From Actinomycetes bacterium (GTDB taxonomy: Bacteria > Actinomycetota > Coriobacteriia > Coriobacteriales > Eggerthellaceae): a stretch of DNA of 64,000 nucleotides. The notes beneath the pieces were generated by a model, which was not told the origin of the DNA, did no database searches, and saw only the letters and a program-made list of their open reading frames with translations. Both the position numbers and the translations under genes were made by a program. The DNA is taken from positions 62,001 through 126,000 of the forward strand of contig JAEXAI010000010.1 of the NCBI GenBank assembly GCA_023394615.1. Direction: 5' to 3'. Positions 34,779-44,147 of the stretch are shown here, in pieces; the stretch's first letter is position 1; each line of letters starts with the position of its first letter.

Positions 34779-37700
34779 CTATTTGCCTTTATGGAACAGG
34801 CGCCAAAAGAACCCGTGCTTTTCGGCTGGTGCCTCTGGTTTAGTTTCCGGTTTTGCCTCTGGTTTAGTTTCTGACTTTGCCTCTGGTTTAGTATCCGGGG
34901 CGCTCGTTTGCTTTTCCTCGGCAGAATCGGTTTTTGCCTCGGAAATTGGTGCGTCCGTTGTTTTTTTCTCGACAGGTGCAGTTTTCGTTTCAGCTATGGG
35001 TCCAGCCTCTTTGACGGCAGACTCCATTGCGGCAACAGCCTCCGCAACTGTTTCATCGGCCTTAACTTCGGTGGCAGCTGGCGTGGCTTCAGCGATTGGT
35101 TCGGCCTCGGCGGCAACAGGGATGTTGGCCTCAGCAGTGGCCTCAGCAGTGGCCTCAGCAGTGGCCTCAGCAGCGGTCTTCGCCGACAAGTCTTCCAGCG
35201 GCAGTGTAGCTTCAACCTGCGCAAATGCTTTTGCGGCGGCCTTCACGAAGGGTGCGAGCGCCTCGTCGTCTGCGGCGGGAACCTCGTGCTTCAAGGCTTC
35301 GCGATACGTTGCTTCCAAATCGGATGCGGCAGAACGATGCGCCACTTCTGCGCGGCGTGCCGCCGACGTCTGCATGCTCAGCTTTTCGAAAGCGGTTTTC
35401 TCGGAAAGCTCTGCTTCATAGGCTTCCTCCGAACGCTTTGCTGCTTCTGCAATCAGGCATTCCTGCGCGTTGAAAGGCTCGACGGGATTGCCGTTTTCAT
35501 CATGGGCAAACGCGCGAAGGGCCGTGTATGTGGAATCAGACTGCAGCTCGCGCAACTTTGCCGTATCCCTCAGGCACGCATCGATGTGGTCCATCACTTC
35601 TTGGTGCAGTTCAGGGTTGTGTACCGGCCAAGCGATTTCAACGCGCTTGTCCATGTTGCGTGTCATCAGGTCGGCGCTCGATAGATAGAGCTTCATGTCC
35701 TCATGCGGCCCGAACCCGTAGATTCTGCTGTGTTCCAGCAACCTGCCCACAATCGATACGATGCGGATGTTTTGCGTGTAGTCCGGCACGCCGGGAATCA
35801 GGCAGCTGATTCCGCGTACCAGCAACGTGGTGGGCACACCCGCGCACGAAGCTTCGGAGAGCTTTTCGATGATCTCCTTGTCGGTCACGGAATTGGTTTT
35901 GAAGAACAGCCCGCACGCCTCACCTGCTTGAGCGGCCCGTATCTGCTCGTCAATGCCTGCCATGATGTTCTGCTTTATCTGCAGCGGGGCCACCCAAAGC
36001 GTCTTGTAGTTACGCGATGCGCTTTCAAGGCCCATGTTGCGGAAGAACTCGACGGCGTCGTGGCCGATGGCATTATCGGTGGTGATGAAGCTGAAGTCGG
36101 TATAGAGTTTCGCGGTCTTTTCGTTGTAGTTGCCAGTGCCCAACTGGGTGATGTACTGCAAACCGTCGGGAGTTTGGCGTGTGATGCAACAGATTTTGCT
36201 GTGGACTTTGTAATCGTGGAAACCGTAGATTACGTTTGCGCCGGCTTCCTCGAAACGCTGAGACCATTGGATGTTGTTGCTTTCGTCGAAACGGGCGCGC
36301 AGCTCGAACAGCGCGGTCACTTCCTTGCCCGACTCGGCTGCATTGATAAGCGCTTCGGCCAAATGTGATTGGCTCGCGAGGCGGTACAAGGTTATCTTGA
36401 TGCACACGACCGACGGGTCCACGGCGGCTTCGCGCAGAAGCTGCACGAAAGGATCCATGCTCTCGTAGGGATATGAAAGCAGCACCTCTTTCTCCTGCAC
36501 TTGGTCCATGATGCGGCGACCGTGCTGCAGGCATCCGGGCCATGCTGGGGTGAACGGTGTGCTGGTAAGTTTCGTGCGCGTCTCTTCGTCAACCATACCG
36601 GGCAGCGCAAATGCAAAACCCATATCCAACGGCACACTGGTAGTAAACACCTGATGCGGTTTCAGATTCAGTCTCTCAAGCAAAAACTCGCTGACGGTGG
36701 AAGAAAGCTTGTTGCGGCTCTCCAGTCGGACCGGGGCCAAGCGAGCGCGCTTTTTCAGAATCTTCTTCATGTGCTCGCGGTAGTCGTCTTCGCGCTCGTC
36801 GGCACCTTCAGTGGCGTCCAAGTCGGCGTTGCGCGTGACGCAGATGACATTGGTGTGTTTTACGGCATACATGGAATACACTTGGTCGACAGCTGCCATC
36901 AGCGCGTCTTCCAACAAGATGAAATTGAAGCCCTTACCGGGTAGTTTGATAAGGCGTTGCGCCTGCTTGGGCAGGGGAATGATGCCCAGCGTCACGCCTT
37001 CGGCACCCAAGTTCTTGGCCTTCTTGCGCGCTTCCTTCGCCGCTTCGCGCTCTTCCTTGTTCATCTCCGATTTCTTTTTCGGTTCCTCTTCGATCAAGCG
37101 CACCATGATGTAGAGAGCACCGTTTTCCAAATGGGGGAAAGGATGGCGTGCATTGATAATCTGCGGGCTTAAAAACGGCAGCACGTTAGCATTGAGGTAA
37201 TCACTCAAATATGATTTCTGATCATCGTTGAGGTCGTTGTGGGTCAGGCGATGCAGGCCCGCTTCGTCTAGCTCCAGACGCAAGTCCTGGTAAATCTTTT
37301 CTTGAACGGGGTAGAGCTCGTGACAGCGTGCATATATGGCGTCAAGTTGCTGGATGGGCGTCATGTTCGACTTGTTGTCGATGACTTCTTTTTTCAGCAA
37401 GGCAAGGTCGGTCAGACTGCCCACGCGCACCATGAAGAATTCCTGCAGGTTACTCCAGAAGATGGAAACGAATTGCAACCGCTCTAGCAAAGGCACGCTT
37501 GCGTCAGAGCCTTGATCCAACACACGCTCGTTGAATGTGAGCCAAGATAGCTCGCGATTCTGCATGTAAGGACTTTGCCCTTGTTTCTTCTCATCGGCAT
37601 CTGATTGGGATTTCATCTCGGCCTCCGGTTCTGGTTGTGCATTCGATTCTGTGTTCGTGTTCAATGGCGTGACAACGTCAGGTTTTGCATCCGCATCTGA

Positions 37701-37799
37701 TGGCGCGTCTGATTTCGCTCCTGCGTTTGGATTGCCGTTGTCAGTTGATGGACTGCCCTCGCCGGTCTGCTTCTGGGCGTCGATGGGTGCTGTATCCAT
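34779..37799 (-). CDS. ppk1: Polyphosphate kinase 1 with long disordered ends
   Basis: A 1006-residue PPK1; the family norm is about 690. Residues 1-77 are a low-complexity Asp/Pro/Ser-rich extension. The core starts at YMQNRELSWLTFNERVL. The catalytic part shows YKVHSKICCITR, an HxK motif with the phosphoenzyme His, then GTGNYNEKTAKLYTDFSF, and FGPHEDMKLYLSSADLMTRN with MDKRVEIAWPV. The last ~235 residues are Ala/Glu/Lys/Pro-rich with DNA-level repeats (TAEA units, 35127-35174; KPEAKSET units, 34831-34890). PPK1 makes polyphosphate reversibly from ATP. The tail ends in the basic, aromatic FFWRLFHKGK, perhaps a membrane or partner anchor. Next to ppx and a PPK2 gene. Confidence 0.92.
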   Translation of the reverse strand: MDTAPIDAQKQTGEGSPSTDNGNPNAGAKSDAPSDADAKPDVVTPLNTNTESNAQPEPEAEMKSQSDADEKKQGQSPYMQNRELSWLTFNERVLDQGSDASVPLLERLQFVSIFWSNLQEFFMVRVGSLTDLALLKKEVIDNKSNMTPIQQLDAIYARCHELYPVQEKIYQDLRLELDEAGLHRLTHNDLNDDQKSYLSDYLNANVLPFLSPQIINARHPFPHLENGALYIMVRLIEEEPKKKSEMNKEEREAAKEARKKAKNLGAEGVTLGIIPLPKQAQRLIKLPGKGFNFILLEDALMAAVDQVYSMYAVKHTNVICVTRNADLDATEGADEREDDYREHMKKILKKRARLAPVRLESRNKLSSTVSEFLLERLNLKPHQVFTTSVPLDMGFAFALPGMVDEETRTKLTSTPFTPAWPGCLQHGRRIMDQVQEKEVLLSYPYESMDPFVQLLREAAVDPSVVCIKITLYRLASQSHLAEALINAAESGKEVTALFELRARFDESNNIQWSQRFEEAGANVIYGFHDYKVHSKICCITRQTPDGLQYITQLGTGNYNEKTAKLYTDFSFITTDNAIGHDAVEFFRNMGLESASRNYKTLWVAPLQIKQNIMAGIDEQIRAAQAGEACGLFFKTNSVTDKEIIEKLSEASCAGVPTTLLVRGISCLIPGVPDYTQNIRIVSIVGRLLEHSRIYGFGPHEDMKLYLSSADLMTRNMDKRVEIAWPVHNPELHQEVMDHIDACLRDTAKLRELQSDSTYTALRAFAHDENGNPVEPFNAQECLIAEAAKRSEEAYEAELSEKTAFEKLSMQTSAARRAEVAHRSAASDLEATYREALKHEVPAADDEALAPFVKAAAKAFAQVEATLPLEDLSAKTAAEATAEATAEATAEANIPVAAEAEPIAEATPAATEVKADETVAEAVAAMESAVKEAGPIAETKTAPVEKKTTDAPISEAKTDSAEEKQTSAPDTKPEAKSETKPEAKPETKPEAPAEKHGFFWRLFHKGK
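34831..35174 (-). repeat. In-gene tandem repeats of the ppk1 tail
   Basis: A 24-bp unit (GCCTCTGGTTTAGTTTCCGG on the plus strand) starts at 34831, 34855 and 34879. A 12-bp unit GGCCTCAGCAGT runs four times at 35127-35174. Both preserve the frame. Confidence 0.8.
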
Positions 37800-38053
37800 G
37801 AATCCCCCCTCAAACTGTCAGGTAACGCGCTCCTACGTTGTATCACCCGTTGCGCGAATCATTGTCCTACATTCCTAGTTTAGCGCTCCTTTGCATATTT
37901 TGTACAATGACCTTGCATTTTCGGTATGTTCGCAGTGCTATTCGGCCTTTTTCCGGCAAACCGGACGTCTTGTGCTTCCCATTTGGGAGCTATTAGGTGT
38001 TATTTCACCTTGAATCAGAGTGTGTTTCCGGGAATTTCCGGGTGCAAAAGGCT

Positions 38054-38977
38054 TCAAGGAAGCATGCGGTCGATGAGATAGCCTTCACGCACGCCGCATT
38101 TGCATATCTTTAGCCGTTTCGCGTGGAAGTCCCTCATCACCTCGGTCGCTATCAGACACCCGGGAACGGCGGTGTGAATGCGATCGGGGGCGGCTTTCAA
38201 TGCGCAATGGATGAAAAAGCCCGGGTCGTTTCGGCAACAGTCGAGCACCTGTTCTATCTGGCCGAGCGTGACCTCTTGAGGCTGTTTGCCGTTGCAGAAC
38301 ATTTCGCCGTATATTTTCGCGATGCCGCGTGCGCTGCCGCCTATCCCGTAGACCGTATCGCACTGCACGCCTTTGTAAAGGGAATTCCCCAGAACGTGTC
38401 CTTGGAATTCGTCGGTAATTGCTGTCATCTCGGCTTGCGTGGGAAGCATCAGCGCTACGTGCTGGGCAAATGAGGAAAGCGATCCTTGCGCGATGCTGAT
38501 GTTGTCGAAATCACCTTGCGTGCGCAGACGCGTCAGCTCGGTGGAGCCGCCACCGATATCAATCAGCACGCCATCGTCCATGCCCTCTTCAGCACACGAT
38601 GCGCCGATGAATCCAAGATGGGCCTCGTCATGGGCGGAAAGCAGGTTCACGGCTGTCCCCGTGCCCTGCTGGATTGCCCCAAGCGCTTCTTCAGAATTGT
38701 CGCAATTGCGCAAAAACGCAGTGGCGAACACGTCGAGTTGCTTGCACTTGAAGTACTCAGCGCGCGCGAGGTGGTCGTTGATCACTTCGCACGCCCGCTC
38801 GATTCCACGCTGCGTCATGACGCCATTTTCCACATGCGCCGACAAACCGACCATCTTTTTGTGATTCAAAAGAGAGCGAATATCGCGCTTGCGGTAGCGT
38901 TTTTTCTTTTCCTCTACCCGATAGATGCACAATCTCACGGTGTTCGACCCGCAATCGATGATGCCGTAATTTGCCAT
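38054..38977 (-). CDS. ppx: Ppx/GppA-type exopolyphosphatase (second copy)
   Basis: A 307-residue ASKHA phosphatase: YGIIDCGSNTVRLCIY starts the fold, TAFLRNCDNSEEAL and SAHDEAHLGFIGA follow, then LIDIGGGSTELTRL. Sits upstream of ppk1 on the same strand (254-base gap), and divergently beside the PPK2 gene. This context favours polyphosphate hydrolysis over pppGpp. It differs strongly from the family member at 13194, so the two are paralogs with different roles. Start chosen at 38977, where the fold begins. Confidence 0.88.
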   Translation of the reverse strand: MANYGIIDCGSNTVRLCIYRVEEKKKRYRKRDIRSLLNHKKMVGLSAHVENGVMTQRGIERACEVINDHLARAEYFKCKQLDVFATAFLRNCDNSEEALGAIQQGTGTAVNLLSAHDEAHLGFIGASCAEEGMDDGVLIDIGGGSTELTRLRTQGDFDNISIAQGSLSSFAQHVALMLPTQAEMTAITDEFQGHVLGNSLYKGVQCDTVYGIGGSARGIAKIYGEMFCNGKQPQEVTLGQIEQVLDCCRNDPGFFIHCALKAAPDRIHTAVPGCLIATEVMRDFHAKRLKICKCGVREGYLIDRMLP

Positions 38978-39131
38978 TTGTCCATGCCTTTCGCCGATAG
39001 TGTTCTGCACATTATTCTAACGCGGCACATACGTGGTGTACCGGCGTATAGAAGAAGTTTGACAAGGGTTTTGCACAAGCGCAAAATGCATAAGCGACAG
39101 ACAAAGCGAAAGAGGGAAGCGAGAGTGCCTT

Positions 39132-40838
39132 ATGCTCGATAAAGTAGATTTCGATGTTGCTCCCATCTCGAAGAAGGAATACAAGCCAGTCCACGACGAT
39201 TTGGTCGACAAGCTTGTCGCGTTGCAGCAGAAGGCCCACGAAAAGGGCATCGGGCTGGTCGTATTGTTCGAAGGCTGGAACGGTGCGGGCAAAGGCGGGC
39301 GTATTTCCGACATTCTGTATTATTTGGACGCGCGCGCGGCTTCGGTGTATGTTACTGAGAATTACGACGTGAAGAACGCGAAAAAATTTCGCAAGGAAGA
39401 CTATGAGGCCGAAGACTATCACCCGATGATGCAGCGTTTTTGGAAAGCGCTCGGCCCACGCGGCGATATCACCTTCTACGATCGCGGCTGGTATGCTCAG
39501 GCTATCCAGCGCGCGTTGTACGCCGCGGTAGGTGAGGGCGATCCAAACGATTTGGAAATGGTGGAAAAGCCACGCGAGCAACAAGTGGAAGAATGCTTGA
39601 CTTCCATCGAAGACTTCGAAAAACAACTGGTGGACGATGGCTACATAGTAGTCAAATTCTTCCTGCATATATCCGAAAAGGTGCAGAAGCAGCGTCTGAA
39701 GAAACTCGCGGGCAATCCAGCTACCGCATGGCGTGTGGAATCTGAAGCACTCAAACACCTCGACGACTACAAGAAAAGCTACAAATTCATCGAAGAGATG
39801 ATGCCGCGCACGAATTACTCGTTTGCTCCATGGGTGGTATTGAATGCAGAAGATAAACGTCGAGCCAATCTGGGCATCTTGCGCACGTTGGTCAACGCGC
39901 TAGACGAGGCGGTGAACCAAGCACCCGACAAGGAAGCTGAGGCCGCTGCCGCGAAAGCGAAGGCGAATTCGGCGGGTATTGGCGAACAGTCCGACAGTGA
40001 TGAGCGCACCCGCACCCCCGAGCAACAGGAGGCCGAGCGCACGCGAAATGAGCAGGCAGCAGCCAAACAGGCATCGTGCGCGCCGCATAAATCGGAGTTC
40101 CTTATTGTGGCCGATCACCCCACTTTGCGCGGTGTTGATTACCATCTACGACTTGACCCGCAAGACTATCGCCGTGATCTGAAAAAAGAGCAGAAGCGCC
40201 TGTACAACCTTGAAATGGAAATGTATCGCAGGCGTCTGCCGCTGATTATCGTGTACGAAGGAGGGGACGCTGCTGGCAAGGGCGGCAACATCAAACGCGT
40301 CGCGCAGGCGCTCGATGCTCGCAGCTACACGATTTTCCCCAGCCCGGCGCCAACCAAGCCCGAATTGATGCATCCGCATCTATGGCGTTACTGGACACGG
40401 CTGCCGAAAGCGGGACATGTGGGCATATACGACCGCAGCTGGTATGGTCGCGTGCTGGTGGAGCGAGTGGAAGGGTTTGCATCACCTGCGGAATGGGCGC
40501 GTGCCTACGACGAGATAAACGAGTTTGAGAACGACCTGACAAATTGGGGTGCCATCATTTTGAAATTCTGGGTTGAGATCGACCGAGAAGAGCAGCTCAA
40601 TCGCTTCAACGCCCGTGCGGACGATCCGGCAAAGCAGTGGAAAATAACCGATGAGGACTGGCGCAATCGCGACAAGTATCCGCAGTATCGTGAAGCGGTA
40701 GAAGATATGTTCCGCTTGACATCCACTGAGTTTGCGCCGTGGACCATTCTGGAAAGCAACGACAAGCGCTATGCGCGCGTGAAGGCGCTGCGCATAATCA
40801 ACAACGCATTAGAGAGCAGGTTGCATCCCGACCGATAA
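39132..40838 (+). CDS. pap: Two-domain PPK2-type polyphosphate:AMP phosphotransferase
   Basis: A 568-residue protein with two PPK2 domains. First: LFEGWNGAGKGGRISDIL (Walker A), then FYDRGWYAQAI. Second (from about 345): IVYEGGDAAGKGGNIKRVA, GIYDRSWYGRVLVERVEGF and WRNRDKYPQYREAVEDM. Two-domain members (class II) phosphorylate AMP to ADP with polyphosphate. A Glu/Arg/Ala-rich linker joins the halves. Stands divergent from ppx with about 150 bases between. Its product ADP would then be used by other kinases, which lets the cell run on stored polyphosphate (inference). Good GAGGGAAG site. Confidence 0.9.
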   Translation: MLDKVDFDVAPISKKEYKPVHDDLVDKLVALQQKAHEKGIGLVVLFEGWNGAGKGGRISDILYYLDARAASVYVTENYDVKNAKKFRKEDYEAEDYHPMMQRFWKALGPRGDITFYDRGWYAQAIQRALYAAVGEGDPNDLEMVEKPREQQVEECLTSIEDFEKQLVDDGYIVVKFFLHISEKVQKQRLKKLAGNPATAWRVESEALKHLDDYKKSYKFIEEMMPRTNYSFAPWVVLNAEDKRRANLGILRTLVNALDEAVNQAPDKEAEAAAAKAKANSAGIGEQSDSDERTRTPEQQEAERTRNEQAAAKQASCAPHKSEFLIVADHPTLRGVDYHLRLDPQDYRRDLKKEQKRLYNLEMEMYRRRLPLIIVYEGGDAAGKGGNIKRVAQALDARSYTIFPSPAPTKPELMHPHLWRYWTRLPKAGHVGIYDRSWYGRVLVERVEGFASPAEWARAYDEINEFENDLTNWGAIILKFWVEIDREEQLNRFNARADDPAKQWKITDEDWRNRDKYPQYREAVEDMFRLTSTEFAPWTILESNDKRYARVKALRIINNALESRLHPDR

Positions 40839-40961
40839 AACGAGCTGAAATTCCCGGCTGAATATCCCGGTATCATGCAGGCAACGGAAGGTTCTTCTTG
40901 CTTGCATCGTTACTCCCATCGCGTTACCATGAGCATTCGAGAAAAAGCGAGAGGACGGTTC

Positions 40962-41000
40962 ATGGATTGCGCTTTATGCAGCGATTCGGGCCGATTATAA
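40962..41000 (+). CDS. Possible 12-residue leader peptide
   Basis: MDCALCSDSGRL is preceded by GAGAGGACGG at a good distance. Its stop TAA abuts the AAAGGAG site of the next small gene, which suggests coupling. Too short to tell from chance; two Cys and no repeated codon hint at no specific attenuation. Confidence 0.3.
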   Translation: MDCALCSDSGRL

Positions 41001-41013
41001 AGGAGATGCGAAC

Positions 41014-41133
41014 ATGATTTCACTTTTCGGGATAGAGATGCCCCTTTGGATTATTTGGGTACTCGTTGCCATAATCGTTGTTATCATCATCGTGGGAATC
41101 GCAAAAGGGTTCCGCGATGAGATGAAGAAATAG
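41014..41133 (+). CDS. 39-residue single-helix membrane peptide
   Basis: Begins MISLFGIEMPLWIIWVLVAI and ends in a basic FRDEMKK. One strongly hydrophobic segment (about residues 9-29) of Ile/Val type gives one membrane helix with a short polar tail on the cytoplasmic side. A strong AAAGGAGATG site lies before the ATG, better than that of many neighbours. Followed by a terminator-like hairpin at 41225. I do not recognise a family; small single-helix proteins often regulate membrane enzymes or respond to stress. Confidence 0.6.
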   Translation: MISLFGIEMPLWIIWVLVAIIVVIIIVGIAKGFRDEMKK

Positions 41134-41224
41134 CTTCTGCGATGCTTGGGGCATCGCGCAATCGCTTGAAAACGTGCGAGCTTTTGCGCCGCCCATCGTA
41201 GATATTGCGAAAGAATAGAGCAAC

Positions 41225-41251
41225 GCGCTCCCATTGCGGGGCGCTTTGTTT
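41225..41251 (+). terminator. Terminator after the small membrane gene
   Basis: GCGCTCC (41225-41231) pairs with GGGGCGC (41238-41244, one G-U) around CATTGC, followed by TTTGTTTATT. Confidence 0.75.
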
Positions 41252-41314
41252 ATTATAGGGTCATAGCTCTTTGATTCCCAAGGATTCGACACGGGAGTTT
41301 TCTGAAAGGACGAT

Positions 41315-42583
41315 ATGTCGGGAAAGCACAGTCGCTCGCAAGCGGGTTCTGAAATGGACGACATGCCGGGACGGCATGGTCGCTCGCAAGCGGGTTCGCA
41401 ACAAGCGCACGCGCCTGCATCGCCATACGCTCGACCTGTTGAGGGTGCTTCGATTGGAAACGGTGCTGGCGCTCACAGGGCAAGCCATGGTGCTGGCGGC
41501 AGCTCGCAGCATCGCAGCAGTAATGGCGAAACCCCTTACAGCCGCGCAAATTACGGCAATGCGCAGAGTCGCAGCAATGCGAGTCAGATGCCCCGCAGCA
41601 ACGTCGGTCAACCGCCGAGAGGCGCCTACCAAGCATCCCGCGGCAACGTCGCTCAGGCGTACGGCAGCAATAGCGGTTATGTGCCTGCGGGCCAAACGCG
41701 AGGCAACGGCAGGGCTTCCAACAACGGCGGTGGCGGCAAAAAAGGCGGCGGCAAGCCGAATGTATGGCGTGTCGTGTTCTGGGTGGCCTTGGCAGTGTGC
41801 ATCGCTTCGGTGGTTGCGCTAGGGGTAATCTTTTGGTCGTATTGGGCTGCCAGCAACACATATAATAAAATCGCCGATCAAGCATTTCCGGTTGAAGAAG
41901 AAACGACCACATCGCTGGCCGATATGACGGTTGATTGGGACTATTTGAAATCGGTGAACCCCGATATCGTGGCATGGATCTACATTCCGGGCACGAACGT
42001 GAACTATCCGGTGGTGCAAACCACCAACAACGAGAAGTACCTGAACACCGACTTCAACGGCGATAGTGGCCTTTCTGCCCGCAGCGGTACCATTTTCCTT
42101 GACATGAACGACAGCGCGCAGTTCGCTGACACCAACAACGTCATGTACGGCCATCATATGAACGACGGCAGCATGTTCGCGTGCCTGTCCACGCAAATGA
42201 CCGATCAAACGGAATTCAACGCTCACAGAACTGTGTATGTGTTGACGCCGCGCATGAACTACGAATGCCAATCCTTCTCGCTGGTTCTGACAGACGGCTA
42301 CGATGCGATTGTGGAAACCACGTTTGCAAATGATGCATCTCGCACTGCATACGTGCAGGACAAAGAAGACCGCAGTGTGGTCCAGCCCAGCGAAGGCATG
42401 CCCGTCGCGAGCAGCGTGACGAAGATGTTCACGCTTTCTACCTGCGACTATACAAGAGACAACGGAAGGGCCGTGATGTTTACACGCATGGTGAACAGCG
42501 CCATTCCGAATTCCATGAATTCCGCCATGGTGGATCCCAGCGATGTCGCACAAGTAGAATCTGCGGCAAAGGAGGCTGCATGA
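41315..42583 (+). CDS. Class B sortase
   Basis: A 422-residue protein. Residues 1 to about 145 are Ser/Arg/Gly/Asn-rich and disordered, then one membrane helix (VFWVALAVCIASVVALGVIFW), then the sortase barrel: VAWIYIPGTNVNYPVVQ, GTIFLDMN, VMYGHHMNDGSMFACL with the catalytic His, TLSTCDY with the Cys, and GRAVMFTRM with the Arg. The GHHM...TLSTCDY pattern is the class B (SrtB) layout. It joins surface proteins to the cell wall or to pilin; no substrate gene with an LPxTG-like end lies next to it. The ATGA at its end overlaps the purF start, an odd partner. Confidence 0.88.
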   Translation: MSGKHSRSQAGSEMDDMPGRHGRSQAGSQQAHAPASPYARPVEGASIGNGAGAHRASHGAGGSSQHRSSNGETPYSRANYGNAQSRSNASQMPRSNVGQPPRGAYQASRGNVAQAYGSNSGYVPAGQTRGNGRASNNGGGGKKGGGKPNVWRVVFWVALAVCIASVVALGVIFWSYWAASNTYNKIADQAFPVEEETTTSLADMTVDWDYLKSVNPDIVAWIYIPGTNVNYPVVQTTNNEKYLNTDFNGDSGLSARSGTIFLDMNDSAQFADTNNVMYGHHMNDGSMFACLSTQMTDQTEFNAHRTVYVLTPRMNYECQSFSLVLTDGYDAIVETTFANDASRTAYVQDKEDRSVVQPSEGMPVASSVTKMFTLSTCDYTRDNGRAVMFTRMVNSAIPNSMNSAMVDPSDVAQVESAAKEAA

Positions 42584-44064
42584 GTACGAGTGTTTTTCCC
42601 GGTGAGCGCCCTGATAGGCCTGAGGAAGAATGCGCTGTTTTCGGCGTGTTCGCTAAAGGCGAGGACGTTGCGCGCCTCACTTGTTTTGGTTTGCAGGCAC
42701 TGCAGCACCGCGGGCAGGAGAGCGCGGGGATTGCGGTGGGCGACGGCGACACCGTCATGGCCCACAAAGACCTGGGGCTGGTGACCCAAGTGTTCGACGA
42801 GAGTTCGCTCGCGGCACTGACGGGATACGTGGCTGTGGGTCATGCGCGCTATTCCACCAGCGGCGTGGCGGCTTCGTGGGAAGCAGCTCAGCCTCACATA
42901 TCGGCTATCGATGACGTGCTGATTGCGCTCGCGCACAACGGCACGTTGGTAAACACCACGCGCATCCGAGCGAGCCTGATTGCTTCGGGGGTGCAGCTGC
43001 GATCCACCAGCGATAGCGAGGTGGCGGCGAAAGTGATTGGCTGTGAAACGCAAAACACACACCATCTGCGTGATGGCATTCGCGCCATGATGCGAGAAGT
43101 GGAAGGCGCCTACGCCATGGTGCTGATCAGCCCCGATTCACTCTACGCTTTTCGAGATCCCAATGGCATTCGCCCGCTGTGCATAGGCCAGTTGCCAAGC
43201 GGCGGCTGGGTGGTTTCCAGCGAAACGTGCGGGCTCGACATCGTGGGTGCGTCGTATGTGCGTGATGTGGAACCAGGTGAGATCGTTCGTTTTTCTGACG
43301 AGGGCATGACCAGTGAGCAGGGTGTTCCAGCTGGTACACGTGCATCATGCATATTCGAGTACGTGTATTTTGCGCGCCCCGATTCCGTGATTGATGGCCA
43401 GAGCGTCTATGAAGCGCGTCGCAACATGGGACGCATTCTTGCGCAGGAAGCCCCTGCCGACGCCGATTTGGTACTCGGCGTTCCCGACTCGGGCGTGCCG
43501 CCTGCGATGGGATATGCTTTCGAAAGCGGCATCCCGTACGCCGACGGTATCGTGAAAAACCGCTACGTAGGTCGTACGTTTATCCAGCCGACTCAGGCCA
43601 TGCGTCAAATCGGTATCCGTATCAAGCTGAACCCATTGCCCTCGGTTATCGCGGGCAAGCGCTTGGTGGTGATTGATGATAGCATCGTGCGTGGCAACAC
43701 CAGCAAAAAGCTTGTTGAGATGCTGAAGCAGGCTGGTGCTGCGGAAGTGCATTTGCGCATCGTGTCACCCGAGGTGATGTGGCCGTGCTTCTATGGCATC
43801 GACACCGATACCCAAGACCAGCTAATCGCGGCCAACATGGATAATCGGCAGATGTGCGATTTCATCGGATGCGACTCGCTGGCGTTCATCACCAACGAAG
43901 GGTTGCGCGCTTCGATTTCAGCGAACCATCAAGGATTCTGCGATGCATGCTTCTCGGGTGAATATGTGGTGGACATTCCTGATCGGTTGCAGAAAAAAGG
44001 CTTTTTGCCGCAAAACCGATCGGAAATGATGAATCGCGCGACAGGCGAGGGACGCACGAACTAA
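42580..44064 (+). CDS. purF: Amidophosphoribosyltransferase
   Basis: A 494-residue enzyme that starts de novo purine synthesis (PRPP + Gln to phosphoribosylamine). Propeptide of about 17 residues, then EECAVFGVF with the N-terminal nucleophile Cys18 after cleavage, HNGTLVN and ISPDSLYAFRDPNGIRPL of the Ntn domain. The PRPP loop is VVIDDSIVRGNTSKKLVEM, and late cysteines suit a Bacillus-type [4Fe-4S] form. ATGA overlap with the sortase gene, so translation is coupled. Confidence 0.95.
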   Translation: MSTSVFPGERPDRPEEECAVFGVFAKGEDVARLTCFGLQALQHRGQESAGIAVGDGDTVMAHKDLGLVTQVFDESSLAALTGYVAVGHARYSTSGVAASWEAAQPHISAIDDVLIALAHNGTLVNTTRIRASLIASGVQLRSTSDSEVAAKVIGCETQNTHHLRDGIRAMMREVEGAYAMVLISPDSLYAFRDPNGIRPLCIGQLPSGGWVVSSETCGLDIVGASYVRDVEPGEIVRFSDEGMTSEQGVPAGTRASCIFEYVYFARPDSVIDGQSVYEARRNMGRILAQEAPADADLVLGVPDSGVPPAMGYAFESGIPYADGIVKNRYVGRTFIQPTQAMRQIGIRIKLNPLPSVIAGKRLVVIDDSIVRGNTSKKLVEMLKQAGAAEVHLRIVSPEVMWPCFYGIDTDTQDQLIAANMDNRQMCDFIGCDSLAFITNEGLRASISANHQGFCDACFSGEYVVDIPDRLQKKGFLPQNRSEMMNRATGEGRTN

Positions 44065-44147
44065 ACAGGCAATCGGTCGTATGGATGACCGGGTGATTGC
44101 GAGCTCTTGCGCAAGGCAAGAAACGCATTTAAAAGGAGACGAAAGCT

